From Planctomycetaceae bacterium (lineage in GTDB: Bacteria; Planctomycetota; Planctomycetia; Planctomycetales; Planctomycetaceae): a stretch of DNA of 59,944 nt. Under the pieces are notes generated by a model. It was not told the DNA's origin, ran no database searches, and was given only the letters and a program-made list of their open reading frames with translations. The position numbers were made by a program, and so were the translations under genes. Of the stretch, positions 21,969 to 30,275 are shown piece after piece. The DNA lies in the NCBI GenBank assembly GCA_029259845.1, contig JAJDEI010000262.1:1-59944 (forward strand). Direction: 5' to 3'. The first letter of the stretch is position 1, and the number at the start of each line of letters is the position of its first letter.

Positions 21969-22040
21969 CGCAACCAAAGGGGAGAGACCGCGGATGACGC
22001 TGATTCGGCGGATTTGCGCGGCTCATCAATGGGACCGGGT
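21969..22040. repeat. dispersed repeat, family D, copy 1
   Basis: About 72 bases around GAGACCGCGGATGACGCTGA and TTCGGCGGA, ending CATCAATGGGACCGGGTT. A copy at 24273-24347 differs at only a handful of positions. Both copies flank the cysteine-rich gene in the same orientation. Confidence 0.7.
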
Positions 22041-22067
22041 TGTCACCGTTTGGAGGTTGGACAACAC

Positions 22068-22207
22068 GGGGTGGCCCAGCCGGCATGGCTGGGTGCCGCA
22101 GGCACAAGATGCCTCACACTTGGCCCGGTACCCGTCTTGAAGATCCGGACGCTGAGTGTGAGGCATCCTGTCGCTTCGCGACCCAGCCGTGCCGGCTGGG
22201 CCACCCC
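22068..22207. repeat. palindromic dispersed element, family E
   Basis: A 17-base perfect inverted repeat (GGGGTGGCCCAGCCGGC at 22068-22084 and its complement at 22191-22207) bounds a 140-base element whose interior arms (GATGCCTCACACT and AGTGTGAGGCATC) also pair. A half copy is at 5961-6030. Confidence 0.75.
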
Positions 22208-22562
22208 GCGGCTGCTGAATCGGTGATCGCGGGGCAGCGGGATTCGTCGTGTTCGCCGGATTCGCGGGTCCCTGTCTTCAACGTCGAATCACGCGAATGA
22301 GATTCATCGCCCTTGCAGGCAAGGCCGTCATCCTTACGTGACTTCCGTAGCTCCTGTTTGCTGATATTGGTTGCGGCCCAGCCGCGGCGGTTCTTTCGTG
22401 GTTCTCAACCGATGTCAGAAACCGGCGCAAGAAGCAAAGTGTCGAAGCCATTGTCGTACGGATGGCCGGGACATGTCCTCTGTGGCATCGAAACAACCGA
22501 ATGCTCCGCGCAAGAGCTGCCTCGTCTGCAACCGGTGGCTGCCCGACCAATGCGTCGGAACG

Positions 22563-22597
22563 AAAAAACGCGGCCCGGGATTGTCTCCCGGGCCGCG
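22563..22597 (-). terminator. rho-independent terminator of the cysteine-rich gene
   Basis: Read on the minus strand: a perfect 12-bp stem (CGCGGCCCGGGA with TCCCGGGCCGCG, loop of 5) followed at once by six T residues. It lies 63 bases after the stop codon at 22661. Confidence 0.85.
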
Positions 22598-22660
22598 GTC
22601 GAACTCATGGTGATGCGTGGACAGACGATTCGGCAAGACTCCGCCGGTCATCCGCCGTGC

Positions 22661-23662
22661 TCAGTCGAAGAAACCGAGCAGTGTCGCCAGGCCTTTCTTT
22701 GCTGGTGAGACCTTGGCGGAGTTTTGACGAAGATGGGGCTTCTGGAAGTACGCGCTGGGCGGTTCCGGCGAGGCTTCTTCTTGCGGTGCCGCTTCGGGGG
22801 CGGCGCCTTCACCGGGCGGCAGGTCGGCGGGAGTCGCGGGGGAAGGTGTTGGTCCGGCGGCACCATGGCCCGAGTGGCAGTCCGCTCCGCAGCAGTTTGA
22901 CCCGCAGCAACCGACGTCACAGCACTGCTTGACGACTTGGTAACCGCATCGCTTGAGCGCCTGCTTGGCCTGCCAGCGAACCGCCCAATGGCAGTCTCCC
23001 AGAGCACAGGTCAGCGCGGAGACGACTTTCGGGCAGCAGCAGCAGGGGTTCTTGCGGAGTTGGTCGCCGATTTCGTCGGCCGCTTTGGTACGAACGCGCT
23101 CGTCCGCATCATTGAGGGCGTAGATCAGGGCGCACATCACTTCCGGATGGCAGACGCAGTCGTAGCGGTTACTCATGCGGTGAATGGCCCGCTTACGGTG
23201 TCGGGCGTAACACCCGGTCTGAGACTTGTAGATCAGTTCGGCAAGATCGCAGCACGTCTGCGGGCAGCAACCATCGCAACAGCCTGTTCCGTCACAGCAG
23301 CCGGAGTCGCAGCACCCGGTGTCGTGACGGGACGCGTCGCAGCAATTGTTGCCGGTCCCGTTAGCACAACTGTCGCCGACCGGACAGCATTCGTTGGTCG
23401 GGCAACAGCTCGTCGGGGCACAGCAACCGTCGCAGCATGGGGGCTTGAGCGTGGAGCATTGCCGCTGATAGCGGTGGACCGTGGTCCGGCAGGGACGCAC
23501 AATCACCGGTTTGCAGCAGGCGGGCTGGCACGTCGGAACGCAGTCACAATCGCAGCGCTTGGCGGCCTTGCGGCAAATCAGCCGGTCAAACAGCCCCGCC
23601 TCGCCGACTTGGGCGATGCCGCCGACGACGATCACCGCGGCTAGAAGATGGATCGATTTCAT
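22661..23662 (-). CDS. cysteine-rich HEAT-repeat exported protein
   Basis: A 333-residue protein of a family I recognise from planctomycetes. Signal peptide MKSIHLLAAVIVVGGIAQVG, then LFDRLICRKAAKRCDCDC and about 90 residues very rich in CC and CxC pairs (about 38-145). The conserved core is AELIYKSQTGCYARHRKRAI and CHPEVMCALIYALNDADERV. HEAT-like helices (VRTKAADEIGDQL, VRWQAKQALKRCGY) follow, then a Pro/Ala/Glu-rich tail. The dense cysteines suggest disulfide or metal-stabilised structure at the cell surface (inference). Start 23662 has a strong ribosome binding site (GGAAGGAG, 7 bases upstream). A strong terminator follows. No nearby gene appears to share its transcript. Confidence 0.9.
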   Translation of the reverse strand: MKSIHLLAAVIVVGGIAQVGEAGLFDRLICRKAAKRCDCDCVPTCQPACCKPVIVRPCRTTVHRYQRQCSTLKPPCCDGCCAPTSCCPTNECCPVGDSCANGTGNNCCDASRHDTGCCDSGCCDGTGCCDGCCPQTCCDLAELIYKSQTGCYARHRKRAIHRMSNRYDCVCHPEVMCALIYALNDADERVRTKAADEIGDQLRKNPCCCCPKVVSALTCALGDCHWAVRWQAKQALKRCGYQVVKQCCDVGCCGSNCCGADCHSGHGAAGPTPSPATPADLPPGEGAAPEAAPQEEASPEPPSAYFQKPHLRQNSAKVSPAKKGLATLLGFFD

Positions 23663-24272
23663 GGACAGTCTCCTTCCTGTGGATTCTTGCGGGGTCGTCA
23701 TGACCACCGTGCTTCCTGCTGACGGAAAGCCCGGCCCTTGTGATCGAAGGACAGCGGCTTCTCGTCTGTGCTGGCGAACGACCGTTTGCCGACACGGCGG
23801 TCTCGTGGTCGGATGACCGCAAGACCCCTCCCTGGTTGTCCATCGCTGTCGGTGGCGGCGGCTGCCCCAAACAAATCGCCTACGCGATCGCTGCCCCGAC
23901 AGACTGATGGCCCTTGACATGAGTTCGACATCGAGTGGGGCTGGATCAATTTATCGACGGAGACCGGGCAGCCCCTGAGGGACGTCGCAGGGCGCCGGCT
24001 CAGACCGGTTGTGACGAATGCACCTACTGCCGCTCACGAACGATACGGATCAGCAGGGTTCTGTCGGTCAAACCGGGCGATCCCGGTGCAGTTTCTGGGG
24101 CCAATTGTCAAAATCGCCCCCAAACTGATTGTGGAACGGCAAACGGAAATCGCTGGAATCTGCCAATCAACGCCTCCCTGGTAAGGAACGTGCCGAAAGC
24201 GGCGAGAATACCGGCCAGAAAGAAGTTACCGATTTCGCGGATTGCACGGATTCTCCTCAGGGCGACCGGACC

Positions 24273-24347
24273 GCAACCAACGGAGAGAGACCGCGGATGA
24301 CGCTGATTCGGCGGAGCTGGGCGGATCATCAATGGCACCGGGTTCCA
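24273..24347. repeat. dispersed repeat, family D, copy 2
   Basis: Counterpart of 21969-22040. A further shared segment follows each copy (GAAGCCATTGTCGTACGGAT at 22443 and GAAGCCGTTGTCGTACGAAC at 24597, then a GGAGATGTCC-like stretch). The 1.2-kb spacer 23663-24879 otherwise holds no gene I can support. Confidence 0.7.
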
Positions 24348-24692
24348 CGTATGAGGGTTCCCAATCGTCAGGAGATGAATTCGCAATCGCTGGGGATTCG
24401 TCTGGAGCATTCTTCTCCGAGGCGATTGCGTTCTCCGGTGCGCGGGGGTCCGCACTCGGTCGCGTTCAGACAGGGGCGAATCGGTCCGCCTTGCCCGACC
24501 TCCTCGACACGTGAGTCGGTCCGCATCCATCTGCTCAATCCGCGTCATCCGTGGTCCGTCACCCGGCGAAAACTTGCGCACGACGCAGACCCTTGAAGCC
24601 GTTGTCGTACGAACCGCCGTCGCATGAAAACGGGAGATGTCCTGATGGCGCGGTTCTCAGAGCCTGTCCGGAAACTCATCCCCTGAATTGCC

Positions 24693-24846
24693 GCACCGGA
24701 GGGGAGGGCGAGGCTCCCGCCGAGCCGCAAGCGGAGCGGGCAGGTCCGCTTTGCGCAACGGGATCGCGGGGACCGGCCCCCGCAGGAGAGCGATTCGCCA
24801 CAATGGTGGCCGAATCGTCACGTCGCGGCGGGAGCCTCGCCCTCCC
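24693..24846. repeat. dispersed palindromic repeat, family B, copy 1
   Basis: Arms GGGAGGGCGAGGCTCCCGCC and GGCGGGAGCCTCGCCCTCCC bound about 150 bases with GCCGCAAGCGGAGCGGGC and GGCCCCCGCAGGA inside. A second copy is at 47499-47660. It sits directly downstream of the rfbA stop codon. Confidence 0.75.
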
Positions 24847-24879
24847 GGAAAAACACGCCAACCGTTTCCGGAGAGACTC

Positions 24880-25752
24880 TCAGTCCAGCAGCGACAGCAG
24901 GTATTTCCCGTAACTGCTGCTCCCCATTTCCGCGCCGAGTGTTTGCAACTGTTGTTCATTGATGTAGTTCATCCGCCACGCGATCTCTTCAAGACAGGCG
25001 ATTTTGAGTCCCTGGCGTTGTTCGAGGATGCTGAAATAGTTCGTCGCTTCCTGCAGGGAGAGATGCGTCCCCGTGTCGAGCCAGGCGGTGCCCCGGTCCA
25101 ACAATTCGACCTGCAAGTCACCTCGTTCGAGATAAACCCGATTCACGTCGGTAATCTCCAATTCGCCGCGGGCGGAGGGCTTGATGGACCGGGCAATGTC
25201 GACAACGTCCGTATCGTAAAAGTAAAGGCCGGTGACCGCGTAACGGGATTTGGGCTGCTGCGGTTTTTCCTCGATGCTCAAGGCGCGGCCCGACTCGTCC
25301 AGCTCGACGACGCCGTACCGTTCCGGATCGCGAACACGGTAAGCGTAGACGGTCGCCCCGGTTGATTGCTGGTTCACACTCTGCAGACTCTCCGGCAACT
25401 TGCTGCCGTAAAAGATGTTGTCGCCCAGGATGAGGCAGGACGGCGAGTCACCCAGGAAGTCGGCACCGATGTGGAACGCCTGGGCGAGCCCTTCAGGTCG
25501 CGGCTGCTCCGCGTACTCGATGGAGATTCCCCACTGGGACCCGTCGGACAACAGCTCCCGGTAGAGCGGCAAGTCGTGCGGCGTGCTGATGACCAGCAGC
25601 TCGCGGATCCCGGTCAGCATCAGCGTGGAGAGCGGGTAGTAAATCATTGGTTTGTCGTAAATCGGCAATAACTGCTTGCTGACAACACGCGTCGCCGGGT
25701 ACAGCCGTGTGCCGCTGCCGCCGGCGAGAATGATCCCCTTGCGATCCCCCAT
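24880..25752 (-). CDS. rfbA: glucose-1-phosphate thymidylyltransferase
   Basis: A 290-residue nucleotidyltransferase that makes dTDP-glucose from glucose-1-phosphate and dTTP, the first step of dTDP-rhamnose synthesis for surface polysaccharide. The signature loop [20 protein letters not shown] is at residues 6-25, followed by [20 protein letters not shown]. Later conserved parts are [11 protein letters not shown], the lysine in [11 protein letters not shown] and [14 protein letters not shown]. The length is normal for RfbA (about 290). Start 25752 has GGGGAG 7 bases upstream. No rfbBCD genes lie nearby, so the pathway is dispersed or elsewhere. Confidence 0.95.
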   Translation of the reverse strand: MGDRKGIILAGGSGTRLYPATRVVSKQLLPIYDKPMIYYPLSTLMLTGIRELLVISTPHDLPLYRELLSDGSQWGISIEYAEQPRPEGLAQAFHIGADFLGDSPSCLILGDNIFYGSKLPESLQSVNQQSTGATVYAYRVRDPERYGVVELDESGRALSIEEKPQQPKSRYAVTGLYFYDTDVVDIARSIKPSARGELEITDVNRVYLERGDLQVELLDRGTAWLDTGTHLSLQEATNYFSILEQRQGLKIACLEEIAWRMNYINEQQLQTLGAEMGSSSYGKYLLSLLD

Positions 25753-26723
25753 AACGTCTCCCCTTTCGTTCCGTGCAAGTGCGGTTGCGTTCCGCGCAAG
25801 TGCTGTTGGTTGGTCGGCGATGGTGCGGCAGATTGCCGCGATCGACCGTTGATGATTCCGCCCTCTTTCAATGCGTGCCGATGCTCGTCAGTTTCGACCC
25901 TGCATGCAAGACCCGCGATGGGCGAATGGCGATCGTCGGCGCGTTTCCCCACCGAATCTGTCGTCATGCCGACGTCAGCCGTCGCAGGGCTGACACACCG
26001 CCGCCTGCGCCGGATGACTCGCCGAGTGAGTCGCATCATGTGATGAAGGAACAGGTTACGAGTTTCAGTCGCCAACCGCACCCATTGGGCATCAGTCTTG
26101 CGGTTCTGTTGATCCGAAACAGCAATCACACGGCTGTGTGTTCATCATAGAAAACGAATCCGCTTCGGGTTCCGACCCGAAGCGGCTCGTTTCCCAACAA
26201 CCCGTCCGGATGTCCTCCCTTCTCATCCGGGGATCCGGTCGGTTCATCGATAGCAGACCCAATCCACATCCCGTCGATCACGGAGGATCGTTGATCATGG
26301 ACGATCCCCGTTCGGCTCTGAAGCCCCGTCGGCGACGTCGACAGACTCGCCGACGGGCGTGCAGCCGATCCGGTCCTTGCCAAGGGGAATCGGTCGGCAG
26401 TGAAGCGATGATTGCCGCGATCCGCCCCTGCTGATCGCGGCTGTCGCGCGACACGGCATCAGGTGCCGGCGTGTCGCCGGACGGTATGCGTGTCGTGCGG
26501 AGCCTCCTGTTTCGGGGGGAGCGGGAGGCTTCATTTTCCCTCGGCAGCCGCTTGTGGCCTGGGTGTGTTCGATTCGAATTGAGTCCGTTGTGGACACCCC
26601 AACGTGCCGCGCGGCGCGAGCCGACGGTTGGCCCGCGGTCGGCTCAACCCGTCGCGGCACTTCTTCAAACACCGTTTCCTGATCAGTGGGCGAGTCTCCA
26701 GCGGACGACTCCCCGGAAAGGCC
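25753..26723. other. divergent spacer with a run of stem-loops
   Basis: 970 bases between rfbA (minus) and the ABC transmembrane gene (plus). No protein gene could be supported. From 26160 to about 26490 come at least five consecutive hairpins: CCGCTTCGGGT/ACCCGAAGCGG (26160-26185, 4-base loop), TCCGGATG/CATCCGGGGA (about 26207-26232), GGATCGT/ACGATCC (26284-26306), CCCGTCGGCGA/TCGCCGACGGG (26325-26357) and GCCGCGATC/GATCGCGGC (26414-26441), then GCCGGCG/CGCCGG. It could be a structured RNA or clustered repeats. Confidence 0.5.
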
Positions 26724-27734
26724 ATGATGGCGATGATCGTAATCACAGATCGCCGCTCGGCGCTTCTTCCGAGTAACGGCATCGCTCCGTTGTCGCCGGC
26801 GAGCGTTCAGGATCCCAACGAGTTGCTCCGGCGTCCGGCCGCATCCGCAGGCCGGGTGAACGAACCGTCCGTCGACGGCCTCGTCAGCAAGTCCGGACGC
26901 CTGCCATTGCAAACGCTGCTCGCCGGACATCGCCGGCGGATTGTGACCGCCTACGCGCTCTCGGTCCTCGAAAACACACTGCGCCTGACACAACCGTTGA
27001 TTCTCGGGTGGGCCGTCAACGATCTGATCGTCCGCTCGTATGCCGGGTTGATCGTGTTCATCCTTCAGCATCTTGCCTTCATGCTTGTGGGCTGCGCGCG
27101 GCAGATGCATGGTGTGCGCGCCTTCGGTCGATTGTTCGTGGACGCAACGTCAAGGACGCTGGCCGACGGTTCTTCCCCGGTCGGCCAGCGTCTCCCCGGC
27201 GACGAATCGCAGGCGGCACTTCGTCTGGCACAGGTACGTCAGTCGGTCGACCTGCTCGGGTCGGCCGTGCCCCTTGCGGCTCACGCGGCCTTCTCGATCG
27301 TCGGAGCACTCCTGTTCCTCGGCTGGTACGACATCACACTGGTCCCGTTGTGCCTCGTGCTCCTTGTGCCGGCCGTCCTTCTGAATGCGGCAGATGGCCG
27401 CAAACGCTCGTTGCTCGGCAGCCGCTTGAGGTCCGAGCAAGAACGCACGACGGACGTGCTCGCCGAGGGTGAGCCTCGCAGCGTCCGCCGCCACTTCGAG
27501 GCACTTCTCCGTTGGCGAATCGAGTCGTCTGACTCCCAGGCGATCCGATTCTGTCTCATGGATCTGTTCGTTCTTGGCGTTCTGGCAACCATCCTCGTGC
27601 ACTTCTGCCTGACGGTGAGCCCCCGCGCGGGCGACCTGGTCGCCGTGTTGCAGTACGTGTTGATCTTCGTCGCCGGACTGAGCGCGGTGCCCCAGGTGGC
27701 TCGCGGATTCACACCGTGGCGGCGACCCGCGTAG
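26724..27734 (+). CDS. ABC transporter six-TM region protein without ATPase domain
   Basis: A 336-residue membrane protein. The segment around RIVTAYALSVLENTLRLTQP and ILGWAVNDLIVRSYAGLIVF, with the following helices, matches the ABC_membrane_3 type of transmembrane region. I count about six hydrophobic helices. There is no Walker A or signature motif, so any ATPase must come from another gene; such lone transmembrane proteins are known in this family. The first 60-70 residues are hydrophilic and not conserved. Three close ATGs (26724, 26727, 26733) follow GGAAAGG, and the first is given. Substrate unknown. Confidence 0.75.
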   Translation: MMAMIVITDRRSALLPSNGIAPLSPASVQDPNELLRRPAASAGRVNEPSVDGLVSKSGRLPLQTLLAGHRRRIVTAYALSVLENTLRLTQPLILGWAVNDLIVRSYAGLIVFILQHLAFMLVGCARQMHGVRAFGRLFVDATSRTLADGSSPVGQRLPGDESQAALRLAQVRQSVDLLGSAVPLAAHAAFSIVGALLFLGWYDITLVPLCLVLLVPAVLLNAADGRKRSLLGSRLRSEQERTTDVLAEGEPRSVRRHFEALLRWRIESSDSQAIRFCLMDLFVLGVLATILVHFCLTVSPRAGDLVAVLQYVLIFVAGLSAVPQVARGFTPWRRPA

Positions 27735-27914
27735 TCCGGTTGGGAAGAGTGGGCTTGCAGTTGGCCGTCGCGGGGTTGACACTGGTGGATCAGTCGCCGG
27801 TCAGGCGGGGCTCGTCGCTGAAGAGATCGTGTTGAACACGGGTGACGAGTGACGATTCGGTCTTCCGCCCCCATTTCTTCGGGTGTTGGTTCGATTTGGT
27901 CTTGAGGTGCAAAC

Positions 27915-29006
27915 GTGTCGTGTCATTGTAGGCTCCTGCGTGGCGTTGCCATTCTGTCGACTTTGGTCGCCCTCCTGTCGAGCACGGCGTCCGCACAGCC
28001 GCGACCGGGGCAACCGGAAGAAGGGCCGGTTTTCATCGACCCCGCTCAGACCGATCACGATTACCGCCTGCAAGGCGAATACGTCGGTTGGCAGCGGCTC
28101 TCAAGCTGGCAGCGAGAGTCGCGAAGGGCCGGTCTTCAGATAATGGCTCTCGGCAACGGCCAGTTTGCGGCGACCGGATACATCGGCGGACTGCCGGGCG
28201 ACGGATGGCCCGGTCACGAGCGGCGACTTTTCACAGGGCAACGGCAGGGGGATGTCGTCGAGTTGACGGACGTCGAATCGAACGGAGCGAGCAGGCGGCT
28301 CGTTGTCGACGGCCAAACGGCTCGCCTGTTGGCCGACGATGGCCGCCTGATGGGGGAGTTTCACAAGGTCCATCGGGTCAGTCCCACGCTCGGCGCGCAG
28401 CCTCCGCGCGGGGCGACCGTGCTGTTCGATGGCAGCGACACCAGCCGTCTGGTCGACGCAGCGGTCACTGCTGATTGTTTGTTGCAGGCGGGCACCGAGA
28501 CGGCCCAGGCATACGGGAACTTCCGCATGCACGCCGAATTCCGGCTGCCCTACAAACCGCTCGCCCGGGGACAGAACCGGGGCAACAGCGGCTTCTATCT
28601 GCAAAGCCGTTACGAGGTGCAGGTGCTGGACACCTTCGGCCTGGAGGGCGTCGAAAACGAATGCGGGGCTCTGTACAAGACCCGCCGCCCGGACGTCAAC
28701 ATGTGCTATCCGCCGCTTGTCTGGCAGACGTATGACATCGATTTTGCCGGCCCCCGCTTCGACGAACAGGGAAACAAGGTGCGCGACATGCGGATCAGCG
28801 TCTGGCACAACGGCGTGCCGGTCCATGCTGACGTGGCGATCCCCCACAAGACCGGTGCCGGCCGCCCGGAAGGCCCGGACCCGCTGCCGACAAAGATCCA
28901 GGACCACCGCAACCCGGTCATGTTCCGCAACATCTGGCTGGTCGAACGGTCCGCGTCGCCTGCCACGCAAGGCGATGCGGTTGCCGCAACCGCTGGTCGT
29001 GATTGA
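27915..29006 (+). CDS. DUF1080 (3-keto-disaccharide hydrolase-like) exported protein
   Basis: A 363-residue protein with a signal peptide (cleavage near AQPRPGQ, residue 28) and a DUF1080/concanavalin-like beta-sandwich domain in the C-terminal two thirds. Typical segments are ATVLFDGSDTSRLVDA, NFRMHAEFRLPY, NSGFYLQSRYEVQVLDTFG and the C-terminal NPVMFRNIWL. The N-terminal part (about 35-150) lacks a name. The DUF1080 domain has been linked to glycoside cleavage of 3-keto sugars; activity here is inference. The start is GTG at 27915, supported by GAGGTG 6 bases upstream. Confidence 0.9.
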   Translation: MSCHCRLLRGVAILSTLVALLSSTASAQPRPGQPEEGPVFIDPAQTDHDYRLQGEYVGWQRLSSWQRESRRAGLQIMALGNGQFAATGYIGGLPGDGWPGHERRLFTGQRQGDVVELTDVESNGASRRLVVDGQTARLLADDGRLMGEFHKVHRVSPTLGAQPPRGATVLFDGSDTSRLVDAAVTADCLLQAGTETAQAYGNFRMHAEFRLPYKPLARGQNRGNSGFYLQSRYEVQVLDTFGLEGVENECGALYKTRRPDVNMCYPPLVWQTYDIDFAGPRFDEQGNKVRDMRISVWHNGVPVHADVAIPHKTGAGRPEGPDPLPTKIQDHRNPVMFRNIWLVERSASPATQGDAVAATAGRD

Positions 29007-29200
29007 CAGCGCGGCGACGACGGGTGGCGGGGGCTCGGCGACAGCGTACGATTGACAGGCCGCATCGAATACGGGGGCGATGTTGCGTGATCCGTGAAAC
29101 GTCCATCGCCCCCGGACCGGAGGCTTTTGCCCGTTCCACCTTGTCACGCGCCCCCGCCACCCGTCGCCTTCGATTGAAACACCGGATGTCTCGCATGCGA

Positions 29201-29758
29201 CTACTCGTCGCCGGCGAGACTCCGCAGCACGGTCGCCGGCGCCGTCCGGCCGCCGTGGGAGTCGCTGACCCGCGCCATCGAGACGTTGAGGTCCTTTCCA
29301 ATGACGAACGTCGACGGATAGGCCGTCTCTTTGGGCGCGTCCCATCTCAGGTTCCACGAATTCGTGAACCCGTACCCCGGGTCGAGCAACATTTGAAATC
29401 CGTCCGGCAACTTCTTCGATCCGAGAAACTGCTTCGCCTTCGCTGCCAGGTCATCGACATCTCCCGGATAGATCATCAGCACCCGCGCACCGGCCTTCTT
29501 AAAGTCATCGGCTGCGTTGACCCACTGCGCGACTTGCCGACGGCACAACGGACACTGATACCCCGGAAACCCCCGCAGCACGACCACGACCACCGGTCCG
29601 TCCTTCGCGACGTCCGACAACTTGACCTTGCCGCCGCCGACGGACGCAAGCTCAAAATCCGCCACCGTATCCCCCGTCTTCGGCGGCCCCTTCTCCGCAG
29701 CCGTCAACGACACCGGCAGGACCAACAGGCTCAACGCAACGCACAGAACACGGGACAT
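29201..29758 (-). CDS. exported peroxiredoxin/redoxin family protein
   Basis: A 185-residue AhpC/TSA-like thioredoxin-fold protein with a signal peptide (MSRVLCVALSLLVLPVSLTA). The active-site region is VVVVLRGFPGYQCPLCRRQ, giving a C-x-x-C where the first Cys is the likely peroxidatic residue. DVDDLAAKAKQFLGSKKLPD and a TFVIGKDLNV strand follow. It would reduce peroxides or serve as a thiol-disulfide enzyme outside the cytoplasm. ATG 29758 was chosen because GGAG lies 6 bases upstream; the overlapping GTG at 29761 is too close to it. Confidence 0.85.
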   Translation of the reverse strand: MSRVLCVALSLLVLPVSLTAAEKGPPKTGDTVADFELASVGGGKVKLSDVAKDGPVVVVVLRGFPGYQCPLCRRQVAQWVNAADDFKKAGARVLMIYPGDVDDLAAKAKQFLGSKKLPDGFQMLLDPGYGFTNSWNLRWDAPKETAYPSTFVIGKDLNVSMARVSDSHGGRTAPATVLRSLAGDE

Positions 29759-29954
29759 CACAGGCTCCAGGAACGGGAGGTCAAAACGCAGTCTTCATCG
29801 GTCACATTCGCCGGAGGCAGGCGCGAAGTCAAGCGACGGGAGGATCGAGTCGCGGAGAGGGTGTCGCCTACGATTGTCATCGGAGATCTCGGCAGTTCCA
29901 ACTTTGGTCATCGAGAGATGATTGACGTCAGTTTTCCACGCCGTAGGCGTCAGA

Positions 29955-30178
29955 CAACAAAGCCCTGGGTCGCGAACGAAGTGAGCGCACCCTGGGCTGT
30001 GGTAGAGACGTTTGGCCCAACCCTGAAGGGGTTGCACAATCGCGGATTCTTCGAGAATCGTTGAGCCAACGTTCTGGAGAACCCTTTCAGGGTTCGCATT
30101 CTTCGGTTCCAGGAAACCCAGGGTGGCGCGGCTTCGCCGCTGACCCTGGGCTTTGTTGTAAAACCCCCTTGGGGTACA
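29955..30178. repeat. tandem CCTGGG-type palindromic repeats
   Basis: Two hairpins with AGCCCTGGGT/ACCCTGGGCT arms (29960-29998 and about 30115-30152) and the phrases AACCCTGAAGGGGTT and AACCCTTTCAGGGTT between them. This fills most of the 516-base gap between the peroxiredoxin gene and the sigma-factor gene, which holds no other gene. Confidence 0.7.
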
Positions 30179-30275
30179 CAGGATACGACGACTGCCTTCC
30201 TGTGGCGCACAGCTTGGAACGGCTGACTCTGAGATCTCAAATCTGAAATCCCAGATATCAGGCCACTCTCCCGCC

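Noticed and set aside
21900-24660. CRISPR array suspected from recurring CCGCGGATGACGCTGA phrases
   Set aside because: Copies are few, far apart and not evenly spaced, with no spacers of equal length and no cas genes. They are dispersed repeats.
26295-27110. 271-codon minus-strand frame
   Set aside because: It is antisense to the ABC transmembrane gene and the hairpin spacer, with no recognisable domain.
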